64,000 bases of DNA, from the NCBI GenBank assembly GCA_038087015.1, contig JASBNA010000022.1, positions 372,001 through 436,000 of the forward strand, in the 5' to 3' direction. Position numbers and translations under genes: made by a program. Within the stretch, counting starts at the first letter, position 1. Every line of letters begins with the position of its first letter. Shown piece by piece: positions 1-11,000 of this stretch. Under the pieces are notes generated by a model that did not search any database, was not told where the DNA came from, and worked only from the letters and a program-made list of their open reading frames with translations. The stretch is from Cerrena zonata. Lineage: Eukaryota > Basidiomycota > Agaricomycetes > Polyporales > Cerrenaceae.

Positions 1-229
1 TGTTGCATCAGCTGGGACTAGATCATGGGGGCTTCAAATGGCTGCTGGGAAAAGACATGTCCAATTCATCTGGATCCCAATGGGGTGCTTTGGGACGTAT
101 CGCAGCTCGAACACGATATCGTATCAAATACGAGACGCGAGCGTTGGATAGAATATCACAGTTTACCATGCGCTACCATGCGCTTCTCTTTGGATGATCG
201 GGCCGCCTCCTCTCATTGAAACCCTTCAA

Positions 230-236
230 TATAAAT
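230..236 (+). promoter_or_regulatory. TATA-like box upstream of the UNC93-like gene
   Basis: A TATAAAT heptamer lies about 125 bp upstream of the start codon at 361, a plausible core-promoter distance in fungi. The call rests only on motif and position. The first 360 bases show no convincing coding region. Confidence 0.3.
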
Positions 237-360
237 CCCCGGCCGTACTCCAGACACACCCAGCGTCGCCCCTGCCGCCCTCCTCCAGGCGTGTGCCCGT
301 ATATCAAGCCGTGCTGTACCCATCCTAGTCTCTATTCCGCAGAGTAACAGGTAGCACACC

Positions 361-2309
361 ATGGTTGAATTCAAACTTCCGGCTTTCTACACGTACGTTC
401 CACCCCGTTTCAAATGGGGGACTCAACAAACTGATTTTGCATTCAGGACCCCACTGACGCAGATCATTCTCGTCGGTATCACCTGGTGAGCATTCGATGT
501 TCTTGCTATCCCATCGAATAAGATCCTTACCTGCCTTTGCTAGTTTCGCGACAGTGGGCATGTTCAGCGCCGTATCCAATCTCGGAGCTGGAGGAACTCA
601 AGATGTCGCCCTTTCCGATACCTCGCAAGGTGTTCTCTATGGCATGTTCGCATTAACCGGTCTAATCTCAGGAGGTATCAACAATTGTGCGTGTATCAAC
701 CATTTTTGCGAGACGATCGAAGCTCAAATCAAAATCAACTCTTACAGTGTTGGGACCAAGACTGACATTATTCTTTGGTACACTCGGATACGCTCTCTAT
801 GTCGGTTCACTTTGGTGGTAAGCAAAACCCTATCCCCCTCTTCGCCGTATCTTAGACCCATCATTCTCCTCTCGCCGTTTTCGGCGCACAGCTTCCAAAC
901 TCAAGGGACAAGATGGTTCCTTATCTTTGCTGGTGCCGTTCTCGGATTCACAGCTGCTTTGCTATGGTCCGCCCAAGGATCCATTATGATGTCCTACCCG
1001 CTTGAGAAGGACAAGGGAAAGTCATTCGGTATTTTCTGGGCCATTTTCCAGTTCGGGTCATTCCTCGGTTCAGTTATCGCTCTTGCAATCAATATCAGAA
1101 GTGGTTCCCTCGGTTCAGTCTCGACCTCTACCTATATTGTAAGTCCGTTCTAACATCCAAAAATGAAGTAATAATGATATTAAACGTATACAGGCTTTTA
1201 TCATCATCATTTTCATCGGTATCGCATCTGCTTTCCTCGTTTTGCCACCAAACAGGGTTATTCGTTCTGATGGAACCATTGTCAAACTCGAGGCAGCATC
1301 CAAAGTTCATGAGGAAGTTGTTGGTATGGCTCATCTTCTCAAAGACTGGAGGATGATTGGTACGTATTCGCGATATTTATGAATAAGTGGGACGAATATA
1401 CTCATTTTGATCTCATTTTGATCCTTCCAGCTCTTCTCCCTATGTTCTTCGCCTCCAACTATTTCTATGCATACCAAGGAGCCGTTAATGCTGGTATGTT
1501 TGATGGTCCTACCCGTGCTCTGAATGCAACGCTCGAAGGTGCGGGTGCTATCATTGGTGCCTTGCTCATCGGATTTTGCGTTCTCGACAACACCTGGTTC
1601 GGACGACGAACCAGAGGTTACCTTGGATTGGCCACAGTAGTTGTTATGACTATTATCGTCTGGGCAGTTGGCTTGAGCTGGCAAGTGACCTTCGACAGGG
1701 CGGACGCTAAAGCAATGTTCGATGCCGGTACCCTGATCAATTATAAAGATGATAATTACAAGGGCAAGGGCGCGCTCTACTTCTTCTGTAAGTCTCGCAT
1801 CATTGCAGTATATCAACTACATGAGCTAACTCATTTTGTGCCTTTTCAGATTTCTTTTCGGACGCCTGCTACCAGGCTCTTGCGTACTGGATCATGTCTG
1901 CACTGACTAACGATCCCTTCACTCTTGCGCGTTTCGCCGGTCTTTACAAAGCCGTGCAATCAGCTGTAAGTGCCTCGATCCCTTCCCCTCCGTTTCCGAC
2001 TCCGAGTTTCAGGTCATAGAAATGATACTCATTGTCATTTTTCTCCGTTTTCAGGGCTCAGCAGGTTCCTTCGGAATGGATGCCACAGCCACACCGTACC
2101 TCAATGAACACCTCGCATCTTGGATCCTCATGCTCACCTCTTATCCACTTGCTTTCCTCGTCATTCGAACTATCAAGGAGACCAACTACGAGGATGAGGG
2201 TGTTGTCTACGTCGATGACGTCAAGAAGGCCGCTGCTGAGGAAGGTCAACATCATGATGCACCCACAGGTGCTGACGAGAAGACCTCGATTGATAAAAGC
2301 GAGAGTTGA
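361..2309 (+). CDS. UNC93-like major facilitator superfamily membrane protein
   Basis: Polytopic membrane protein of the fungal UNC93-like branch of the major facilitator superfamily, roughly 480 residues; the substrate is unknown. The ATG at 361 opens a short exon (MVEFKLPAFYT, donor at 393). It is followed by a very short second exon (447 to about 484, acceptor AG at 445-446) and then exons reading FATVGMFSAVSNLGAGG, a glycine-rich first helix typical of the family. Further hydrophobic segments include FLIFAGAVLGFTAALLWSAQ, IIIIFIGIASAFLVLPP and ATVVVMTIIVWAVGLSW. YPLEKDKGKSFGIFWAIF is the usual cytoplasmic loop between helices. The C-terminus is acidic and hydrophilic and ends at TGA 2307-2309. 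All checked junctions use GT-AG introns of about 50-60 nt and keep the frame, so the gene looks intact. Confidence 0.87.
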
Positions 2310-3089
2310 GCATTGCCGCTTAAATTAGTCGAGGCCTGAGTGCTTTGCTGTTTCGTCATTTTCGATCCTCCCCTTTCACGCGCTCTTCACGTCCCACATG
2401 AACCCACGATCGTATTGGAACTCGTTATACACTATGAATGGATGATATTATATCTCTCCTCATTGTGCGAGCCATCTTACCCTCTCATGTTTATAGTAGA
2501 TGTATATTCCCCTGCTCTTCTTTTTTGGCCTGTTACGCTCACGTATATTGCTGTGTGTGTGTTTGTGTGTTTGTTTTTTTTGGACGAACTTTGTACGACG
2601 TAATATCCGCAGTAGTAAAAATCTGTTTTGGACATGGGTTTAATGACATTGAAACCGCATAGTGGTTGTGTAACTGGCTAGTCTTAGTGAATACACCTTC
2701 AAGTAGCCTGTATGCTACCACAAGGCCGCTGGGAGAAAATGCTATTAGATTGTAAACGTACTCTAACTAATTATGCACATGTACAAAGGAATTGAGGCGC
2801 CCGGCAGTGTCTGTGAGATCGTCAATTTGGCACCGATCGTTCTTGACGACTACCTCTAACTTGAACCAACAACTCTCTACTTCTGTATCTCACTCTTATT
2901 CCACGAACACCCTGCGTTCTTCGAATCACATACTGACTGCAAATCCATAAACTCTCAGGAATAAAGTATCATTGTCACACTACACATATAGGCGATTGCA
3001 CAACTCGATTTATCCCATCCTGAGACTTCACTTCACCGGGACCTATTTTGAATACTTGGAATTCATTAATACCAGGGCATTCAATAAAT
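2310..3089. other. Intergenic region between the UNC93-like gene and EXO70
   Basis: About 780 bases without a supportable gene. The region holds a TG-rich tract and otherwise unremarkable AT-rich sequence. It must contain the 3' UTR of the upstream gene and the promoter of the downstream one, but no clear core element was recognised. Confidence 0.6.
2552..2580. repeat. TG-rich low-complexity tract ending in a T run
   Basis: A short run of TG dinucleotides, broken by TTTG, passes into seven or more T. It lies just downstream of the UNC93-like stop codon, probably in its 3' UTR or flank. It is simple sequence with no sign of function. Confidence 0.7.
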
Positions 3090-5599
3090 ATGGATGACGA
3101 AACAGCCGAGATTGAGTTGGTACGCCCATCTGCTAGAACTCACAACAATGGCATCCCTAAGCAATTCATTCTCCAGCTCGAACAGAATCTTAACAAGACA
3201 CGTCAAATATCTCAACGTATGACTTGTATGTTGTCTTTCCCGCTAACTTTCACATACTTTGTATCATTACGTCACAGCTTGCAGCTATCCTGTCTAGCTT
3301 CGACACTCGACTCGTCAAACTAGAGAAGTCTATCTTGCCGTTGTATAATTCGACACAGCTGTTGAATCGAAGAGCGGGGCGTAAGTTAATTCCTCATTGT
3401 CGGACTATTTACTCATGGTATTGATGACGGTGAAATGCAGATATTGAGTCTGCTTTGCTCAAAATTGACGAGATTGCGAGTAATCAAGAGGGTATAGCTG
3501 CTGAGGAAGCCTTGATTTTACGTGGGTGAGTACGAGTATTTGATATTGTATGCGCCCTCTTATAAGATGCATGTACAGACCACAATCCGGACAACTAGAA
3601 GAATACAAAGATGTTCTCGAGCGACTCAATGCGAGTCTTACCTTCAAATCCATTGATCGAGACCAACGAGATACGGTTCGTTCCTATCATATTCTACACA
3701 GCAGATCTGTAACATCCATCTCTTCTCTTCCAGGCTCGTCTCGTCGAAACAGGTGCTAAGAAACTCACTCAACTTTACACCAAACTGGTCGCCGAAGGGT
3801 CTTCGGGTGTTCCCCTGAACGGAACCGAATTCGAATTCAACCCCTTTCCTCCCTCACTCAAGACCACTCTTGTACCTCTCGTCAGCTTCCTCCGCACACT
3901 GCCTCTCCCACCAACACACCCAAGTCACCCAGCTGCTCCCGGTATTCAACAGACGTTGAAGGAGGCACAGAAAGGATATGCGGATATGAGAGGATCTTGG
4001 AGTAAGAAGTGTTTGGAGAACTTTGGAAGGAGAGTCGTGGATAGAGCGGAGACTATTGACGGCGTTCTTGCCGGAAGAGAACTTGGACAATGGGTGAATG
4101 ATTTGTTGAGGGTGGCAGACGTAAGTCCCTTCTCATATAGTTGTTCGAGTTTCAAACATAGTTCTTTCTAGGCCGAGTACGAGTTGTTACTCGAACTAGC
4201 ACCCCTCCCCACCACTTCGGCGATTGAACAAACCTACCAAACCCTCATCTCTCCATTGTTATCCATATTCTCAAGCACCATGTCCTCCCTAAGTGCACTC
4301 ATCAAACGCTCTCTCCACAAGTACACGTTCCTCGCGCTCTCTGTGTATGCCAGCCTCTCTGCCGCACAGGCAAATTGGGACGATATCATGTGTCGACGTG
4401 CTGGGAAACGGGAAAATGAGCTAAAGATGGGCTACATTCGCTCCGTGCGTCGGTGCTGAGGAGTTTCCCCGAGTTCATCGCGGACATTAGGGCCGCGGCA
4501 CTCGGGAAAGGTGGGGAGTTTAGTACTGGGCTGACTGATATTACCCTATCGGTGAGTTTGAGTAAATTCGTGAAGGAAAATTAGTTGATGTGAACGATAC
4601 TTGGCTATTATTTAGACGGTCCAGTACATGGAGAGGTTACCAGAACTTCAAGATGCAGTTGGCCCTGCTTTACAGATGCTAGGTGATGGTAATTGGAAGA
4701 TGGGCGAAGGTGTACAAGTCGGCAAAGGTCCTAAGACGAATGACCTTGACGAAAGGACAATTATGGAACACTACCTCTGTAAGTCAATATTTAGATTGAC
4801 TGGCACCAAGGTTATTTACACGTTTTGTCTTATAGTCGATGTAGTAAGCTCGGTCATCAACACCCTTCTCACCCTCTCACGTACCAACAAACGGCCTTCG
4901 TTCGGATCGATCTTTCTACTAAACAATATCTCATACTTCCGAGCACATATCATCATCGAGCCTAAGACTGACATCCCTTCTCTCCTTTCCAAACCTGCTC
5001 GAGACCTTCTCGAATCCAACTTCCGAACTGCCAAAGCGGCATATTTCGACTCTAATTTCTCTCCTTTGATGCAAACACTAACAGAGGAGAAGGGAGTAAG
5101 AGTAGTGCTGCGAAGGAGAAGTTTACTAAGTTCTTTGATTTGTTGGAGGAAGTGGCAGAGAGACATAGGTTGGCGAGAGTGTTGCAGGATGATAGAGATG
5201 GGAGGGATACGATGTGTGACGAGGTTGTGAAGCTGGTTGTTCCTTCGTTACAGAGGTTTACTCAGCGCAATGCCGGGAAAGAATTCAGCAAGAGTGAGTC
5301 TCATTTCTATTTGTATTGTTTAGATGGTTCTAATGCATACCCGCCGCAGATCCCCAGAAATGTAAGTAAAGACGACAGTAACTAAAATAAAATGCTGACA
5401 ATTTGTTAACAGATATCAAGATGTCCAGCGAGGAGGTCGAGTCGTTAATCCGTAGTTTTTATGCGTAGGTTGACCCATATAATATCTTAAAACTTGGCGT
5501 TTACCAAGATACTTTTGCAGCGATAGCGAAGGAAAGGGGCCTGCACCAACGGAACGAGCTGCAAATAACCTTCTCATTCAAGCAGGTTGGAGCCGTTAG
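3090..5599 (+). CDS. EXO70: Exocyst subunit Exo70, with two apparent 1-nt frameshifts
   Basis: Exo70 is the exocyst subunit that binds plasma-membrane phosphoinositides and Rho GTPases and tethers secretory vesicles at growth sites. The start is ATG 3090 (MDDETAEIEL). The N-terminal coiled-coil part includes LSSFDTRLVKLEKSILPLYN. The helical-rod core follows (KKCLENFGRRVVDRAET, FGSIFLLNNISYFRAHI, EKFTKFFDLLEEVAERHR). The end is the family's conserved SLIRSFY segment, with a last exon stopping at TAG 5597-5599. The frame shifts by -1 at about 4426 (RRAGKRENEL then DGLHSLRASVLRSFPEF) and again at about 5090 (LMQTLTEEK then GSKSSAAKEKF). Both sit in short homopolymers, no splice pair of normal size repairs either, and Exo70-like sequence continues across both. 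I infer sequencing errors or very recent gene damage; the family assignment itself is firm. Confidence 0.85.
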
Positions 5600-5994
5600 T
5601 TTGAATCGTGTCTAGAGTGTGTATGTTTTGTTTTGTTTTGCTTTGCTTTCTGTATCCAACTCTGTGTAATCTTGTAACGGCCGGGACGTTTGAAATGAGT
5701 CTCGTTGCTTGAATATATATACCCTGTATAATTTACATCCCGCGACTTGGATGAGGAGGTACAAATCTGCAAACGTCCCTAAAGCAGGCTACAAGCTGCG
5801 GGATGGCATTCACGGAGCGCGAAAAGCAATATTGAATGACGAAATTCTGAATCTGACGATTTCCGGTTATGTGATATCCGGGCCTCATGTTGCAGCGTAA
5901 ATCACTTGCTCCTGTTTACCTTCCGTGTCCAGCTCAAACTTTCTTCCTACCTATACCTTCGTTTCCAGTCTGGGGTTATCTTGTCGGTGACACC
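5600..5994. other. Intergenic region downstream of EXO70
   Basis: The spacer between EXO70 and the next same-strand gene. It contains a TTTTG-type microsatellite. An open frame runs in from 5887 toward the next gene, but that gene's likely start is ATG 5995. No other feature was seen. Confidence 0.5.
5625..5649. repeat. TTTTG/CTTTG pentanucleotide repeat
   Basis: Three TTTTG units followed by two CTTTG-like units, about 25 bp, directly after the EXO70 stop codon. It is a small microsatellite, probably in the 3' UTR. Confidence 0.7.
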
Positions 5995-7271
5995 ATGGAC
6001 AACTTCTCCTGGTCAGATAGCGTTCAGGCCGTCTTTGGCTCGTGCCTTTCATGCATGGGACAATCACCTCGGCATGACTCTAATAACGAACACGACAACG
6101 ATAATAATGCCACTCTTTCGCGTTCGCGTTTGGATGAGCTTGAGGGACTACTCGCAGACTCCGACGATGCTGAGACTATGTCCTTACACTCAAATCTTGG
6201 TGACCGCGATCGTTCGCGGAGGAAGAGGCGTCAGCGAAAAGGAATTAAGGTCTTTGGCTATGACTTGTTCGGACGTCCTCCTATACATTTGCCAGATGAC
6301 GAGAACGAAGATATGAGTAGCTCACGTCGGAGGGAACAGGCACCTGAAGCTCAACGAACTCGTACGATCTCGTCATCTACACTCGACTCTGATGCCTCCC
6401 CTCTGGACGCTTCTACGATTGAAGAGTTGACTGCTGCGCGAGCTGCAGAGAGTGCTGCTAAGGAAGAAGAGGAGAGGAGAGCGAAGGAAGAGAGGCGACA
6501 GAAGCGTAGGGAGAGGAAAGAGCTAAAGCGTGCGGCCTTGGCCTTAGCTATGTCAAGGGAAGGTGATTTTGAAGGATTCCAGGTGAGTATATGATCAGAG
6601 TACTCTGAGGCCGAGCTCAATTTTAATATATCTGTATCGCAGGGGAGTGGCGGATCTGCACATGGAAACATCCCTTCACCATTCCGCACGTCAACAGTCG
6701 ACAGTTCAGACATATCCTCTCCCCGTGTTCAGGAAGACTTTGGTCCCTTCGAGCAAAGTCAAGTTCACGAAAACCCGGATGACGACGCCATTGACGGAGC
6801 AGCTGACTTCGGTGCAGAATCTTATACTCGACCTCGTCCGAATGGTACCTCAGGAAGTGGCTCGGATTCCCGTTCGCGTACTTCAGCTTCAAACTCGAAT
6901 CCCGACTCTGCTAGATATAACCATCATTATCTCTCCCAACAACCCATTCCATCACCACATATGCTTTCCAACGCACCGCCTTCCGAGATGTCAACTCCCC
7001 CACCAAAAAAGAAGAAATCGAAACGCGACAAGCAATCGAGACTTTCCGTTTCGACCACCTCTCAATCCGCTTCACTAGCCTCCCCTCCTCCCCAACAGGC
7101 TTCCTTCCCCTTCGTTGCTGCCTCTGAAGCGGATCATCCGGGTATTCGGAACTGGTTGTACCAGAGCCTACGCTATCGAATGGCGGTTTCCCAAGTGCAG
7201 GGTTACCTGGAGTTATGAGAAGGAAGAACAGCGAAGCCGGTGTCTTCCTTGCCAACCGGGGTGACCAGTGA
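5995..7271 (+). CDS. Hypothetical disordered, charged protein with an apparent frameshift
   Basis: I do not recognise a characterised family. From ATG 5995 the protein reads MDNFSWSDSVQAVFGSCLSCM; the CLSC cysteines could be lipidation sites, which is only a guess. A basic stretch (RSRRKRRQRKG) is followed by a Glu/Arg/Lys coiled coil (EEEERRAKEERRQKRRERKE). One intron (about 6581-6642) joins FEGFQ to GSGGSAHG, and a long Ser/Pro/Asn-rich disordered region with the basic run PPPKKKKSKRDK follows. In the annotated frame the protein would stop at 7218. Between 7127 and 7146 the plus-one frame takes over as SELVVPEPTLSNGGFPS and stays open through VMRRKNSEAGVFLANRGDQ to TGA 7269-7271. I take that as the true C-terminus, so one base seems lost. 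The alternative is simply a shorter protein. Confidence 0.6.
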
Positions 7272-7731
7272 AAGTATGCGCCACATATTTGCGTTTTGGT
7301 TAAACGTCTGGTGTTACGTCTTAGGTACGACCTCTTGATGACATTTTCTCTTCGATCCGGATCTCTTGAATCCTCATGTTCTCGTAGATGTATACCTTGG
7401 GTTTTCTGTTCAGTACTCTACACAGTGTAATTATCTCTTTTCATGATCTCCTACATCTAGGTTGGTGGAACTTGGAATATCTACTTATACCATTGTCGAT
7501 CCTTCCGTTCTCAATTTCATGTATGATGAATTGTACTGAATTTCTCGAACTCGAAAAGACAAACAGGAATACATCAACTCCATATATGGGTACTCGATTG
7601 CTCACGATCCAACGATCGATTTCCGATTCATTGTTGTACATTGTTGAGCTCCTCAAGCCACTCACCTCTTTGATATCTCTCTGACTCTCAATTCATCCGT
7701 GTCGATACCTCACTAACCTCATCGTACAGAA
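7272..7731. other. Intergenic region upstream of the CXC-SET gene
   Basis: About 460 bases with ordinary CpG content and scattered short open frames, none convincing. It must hold the 3' end of the upstream gene and the promoter of the CXC-SET gene. No clear TATA box was recognised. Confidence 0.5.
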
Positions 7732-10460
7732 ATGGAGTACAGATCCGAGTATACACCCTCGGGCGCCACCGATCGCGAAACGACTCAAGATACAACACAG
7801 TTAGAAGATGAACTGCTCCGGCGTGAAGAGCTTCAAATAAAGATTACGGAACAGGTTTTGGGAGCATATCAAGATATTTGGAATCAGTTCTATAACTGGG
7901 AACCTGAGGCTAGCGAACGCGATCTTGCGAACCTCGCCAGTGGTATATATCTCCTGGACGAGACACCCCTTCAAGACGAAGACAGCCTAGAGTTTCAGGA
8001 GCTCGATGAACAGAGTAGTGACGACATGTCTATCGATAATTCAAGTCCTTCATTCACCGTCTACGACTTTGACACAAATTCTACACGCACGTTGCTCTGC
8101 ACCGAGAAGAAGCTGAAACCCTATGCACCATATCCTAGGTATTTCGCTTGTACTCCAACAAGCTGCAACATTGTCAACACTCATCTCGAACTCGAAGGCG
8201 AAGGGAACCATGAAAGGGTTGTCTGCGTGCTCAAGTTCATACCTTTCGACGGAGAGATAGGTTTCAAAGTAATAGATTATCTAAGGATGGAGGAGTTTCG
8301 AACGTTACGGTGGCAGGACGAGTGGCGGGATCCGGACGGTAAATTGTCGTCTCCTTGATAACTTCTCTCGAACAAAATGTCTTACTCCATTTAGAACAGA
8401 TTATTGCGGATGCCACCATAAAGCAACTCACCCCGGCTTTAGACGTATATATGGAAGAAGAGCCGGACCTGTTTGATATGGTTGCTACTAGTGATATCGA
8501 CGCTATCCTCCCTTTCACTTGCAAAGATGTGAATTTCTTTATGACGCAAAGGCTAGTATAAATAAGTGTTTCTGCAATGAAGCTGACATTATTGTGACTT
8601 AGGGACTCACTTTACTGGACCGGGGCAGCGACTTTCGATGAGAATCCAAACCCGAGACGAATTCCGCAATCTGTGCAACAGGGTCTTTATGAGCATGTTC
8701 TAAAGACTATGCAACAGTATTTCTGCCCCTGCCTTAATTGTCTACAGTTCTTTTGCATCCATCACCGTATGTATCTCTGGTGGTGATTCACTGTTGGGGA
8801 GAATTAAAGTTCTATTGACTTCAGCAAATACACCCTGGGCAGCACACCACCCAACCCCATTTTGTACTAATGAGGAAATTGCAATGAATGTCAATCAACC
8901 ATGTGGGCCTTCATGTTTTTATGAAAAGAATATGGTTTGTCTCTTCTTTTACATTGTAATTATTTATTGCAATGAGCTCTCAAAAACAATCTGAAATGAT
9001 AGGATGAACTTGATCTCCCTGAAGCAATACCTTTTGTTATTCAAGAGATCCTACAACTTGCTCCAGATGGCAGTCCTTGTGAACTTTCTGTCATATGCAA
9101 AAGACCATGTTATGAGGTCTGTTAGTCTTGTTTAGTCTTTCTCTACATTTCTTGAAGAATGTTTCCAGATATATCTATATAGGACCAGATGTCTCAGCAA
9201 TGACATAGTTTTTGCAGAAAGAGAAAATCAACTTCCTACAAGAAGGATACAAGCTCACTTTGGTAAATTTCTTACTATTTCAAGATCCTAAGTATCTTAC
9301 TGCTAAATCTAGATTATATTAATACAAGTGTTAATGACTATAGCATGTATATCCTAATTTTATTTTTCTCCTGATGCTTTCCACTGAAGCTCTCTAGGTT
9401 ATATCCATGCACACATCTAGGTCCTTGTGGACCTCATGTTAACTGCAATTGTTATGCTGAAGGAAAACTTTGCATGAGAAACTGTCATTGTGACCTATCT
9501 TGTGAGTATTTTGATATAGTTGCACATCTATTTCTGACTGTGCCTAAATAGGCCCCTTGCGCTACACTGGATGTTTTTGTTTAAACAATAAGAAATGTGG
9601 CAACCTATCCTGTGCATGTTACAAAAAGAACTGGGAGTGTGATCCTGAGCTATGTAGAATGGCTAATACAAAGGCAAACAAGTATGTTTACCTTTTCTGT
9701 CACTTGTTATATAAACTGATAAAAAGTTTTATTAGAAACAAGAAAAAGAAAGGTAATTGATCTAAAGCTTGTTTTCGATGCTGTTTATATATTCATAATC
9801 TTATTCTACTTCTAAGAAGCACCTATGCACAGCATAGCTCATATCTGTATGGAAAACATGGGCTTACAAACAGGACATATCCCTGTATGTGGTCCTTTTC
9901 TAAAATAAGTTCAATATTAACAATATTTACAGCAAATGGAAGTCAAGCAAGGAAATTATGGATTTGGGGTGTTTGCAATAAACAACATTAAGAAGGGTAC
10001 TTTTCTTGGAGGTATACAACATAATCTATTGATCTAGCTACTTTACTTACTCTCTATACAGAGTATGTTGCAGAGGTCTTTCATAGGATAGATGTCACCA
10101 GACAGTGAGTCCAGATTACCCTTATTTGCAATATTTATATTGACTAATCAAACTTAGGATGATATGGGACTATACTGACCTGAATTACAACTTCCTACTT
10201 AGTTCATCTCAAGCTCTAGATGCTATTACTGTGGGAAATTTCACAAGATTTTTTAACCATGATAAGAAAGGTGGTAATGTTTATCCTAAGGGTAAGCTAA
10301 CATATGAGATCAAAAAAAAAGTATTCACTGATCTTTTACAGTATTCATTGTGAATGGTGACCACAGGATTGCATTCTATGCCTCTGAAGATCTTGTGAAG
10401 GGGACAGAGCTGATGTTCTATTATGGACCTAACTACTGGCCTGAGGATAATGGCCAATAA
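7732..10460 (+). CDS. EZH2-like CXC plus SET domain histone-lysine methyltransferase
   Basis: Probable histone lysine methyltransferase of the EZH/KMT6 type, predicted to act on chromatin in the nucleus (H3K27 is the inferred target). ATG 7732 opens an acidic N-terminal exon to 8338. Splicing then gives LYWTGAATFDENPNP and CPCLNCLQFFCIHH. A cysteine-rich pre-SET CXC block follows (YPCTHLGPCGPHVNCNCYAE, CMRNCHCDLSC, YTGCFCLNNKKCGNLSCACY). The SET domain has GNYGFGVFAINNIKKGTFLG, then FTRFFNH, VNGDHRI and ELMFYYGPNYW, ending at TAA 10458-10460. Every junction from 8395 on can be read in frame, though the one near 9118-9280 is less certain. One intron (8552-8602) needs a GC donor. The usual NHSxNPNC signature is replaced by NHDKKGGN, so specificity or activity may differ. 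From about 8767 on the gene is nearly CpG-free and its arginines are AGA/AGG with one exception. Such genes can be multi-copy in agarics, so this may be a divergent paralogue rather than the core PRC2 enzyme. Confidence 0.8.
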
Positions 10461-10944
10461 TCATACTCATTGTCAAGCCACTGTATACTCAACCATAACA
10501 ATAACATCCTGCTATACAGTATCACACAATAAGTATAGGTATGATTGAGATGCAAAGGTCTGTACAACTCTACTTGATATGTACTGTGTTTTTAAGACCT
10601 GCATTCATCTAGTTGGTATCTGTGTGACTTTTGAACCTAGTTGCTTATGTCTTGAGGGAAGTGGAACTTAGAGTTGTTCACCAAAGGGTTCTCAATTGCT
10701 AAGATAGTGATTACTGTATCATCTCACATTTAGACTACCTATCACTTATTTAGATCCTCTACTATCAATGCTTCCTTGAATGTTTAATTTTGTATCTGAA
10801 CACTTTTGCTAGGGTCCCCAGTAGAATCAGATAGATATGTTACTACCACTACCATTGAAATTCTTCATTGAGTGATAAGGACCTCCATTAACTGATCAAT
10901 AACAAATGGGTATACAGACTCTGCAATGAAGATCACAAAGTTCC
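8767..10944. other. CpG desert covering the CXC-SET exons and 3' flank
   Basis: Between the CpG at 8766-8767 and the one at 10944-10945 I find only two CpG dinucleotides (9560 and 9776) in about 2.18 kb, in exons, introns and downstream DNA alike. TpG and CpA are plentiful. The first exon of the same gene and the adjoining ATG18 gene have ordinary CpG density. This is the pattern left by cytosine methylation and deamination. Transfer from a CpG-poor genome is the alternative. Confidence 0.85.
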
Positions 10945-11000
10945 GAATCATAAAGGGTCATAGGTCATTACAATCACAGAGGGAGGATATGCCTACTATA
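10461..11000. other. Convergent intergenic region, CpG-poor
   Basis: The spacer between the CXC-SET gene and the end of ATG18, which lies on the other strand. It is AT-rich and lacks CpG up to 10944. No coding region, inverted repeat or element end was recognised, although its composition suggests it shares the history of the CXC-SET exons. Confidence 0.5.

Noticed and set aside
1..360. Short open frames at the left window edge (3-197, 25-219)
   Set aside because: They overlap each other in different frames and have no protein features. The stretch is better read as upstream DNA of the UNC93-like gene.
4387..4426. A tiny intron that would explain the first EXO70 frame change
   Set aside because: Available GT and AG pairs give under 40 nt and the wrong phase, and the exon sequence itself (RRAGKRENEL) is Exo70-like, so it is coding.
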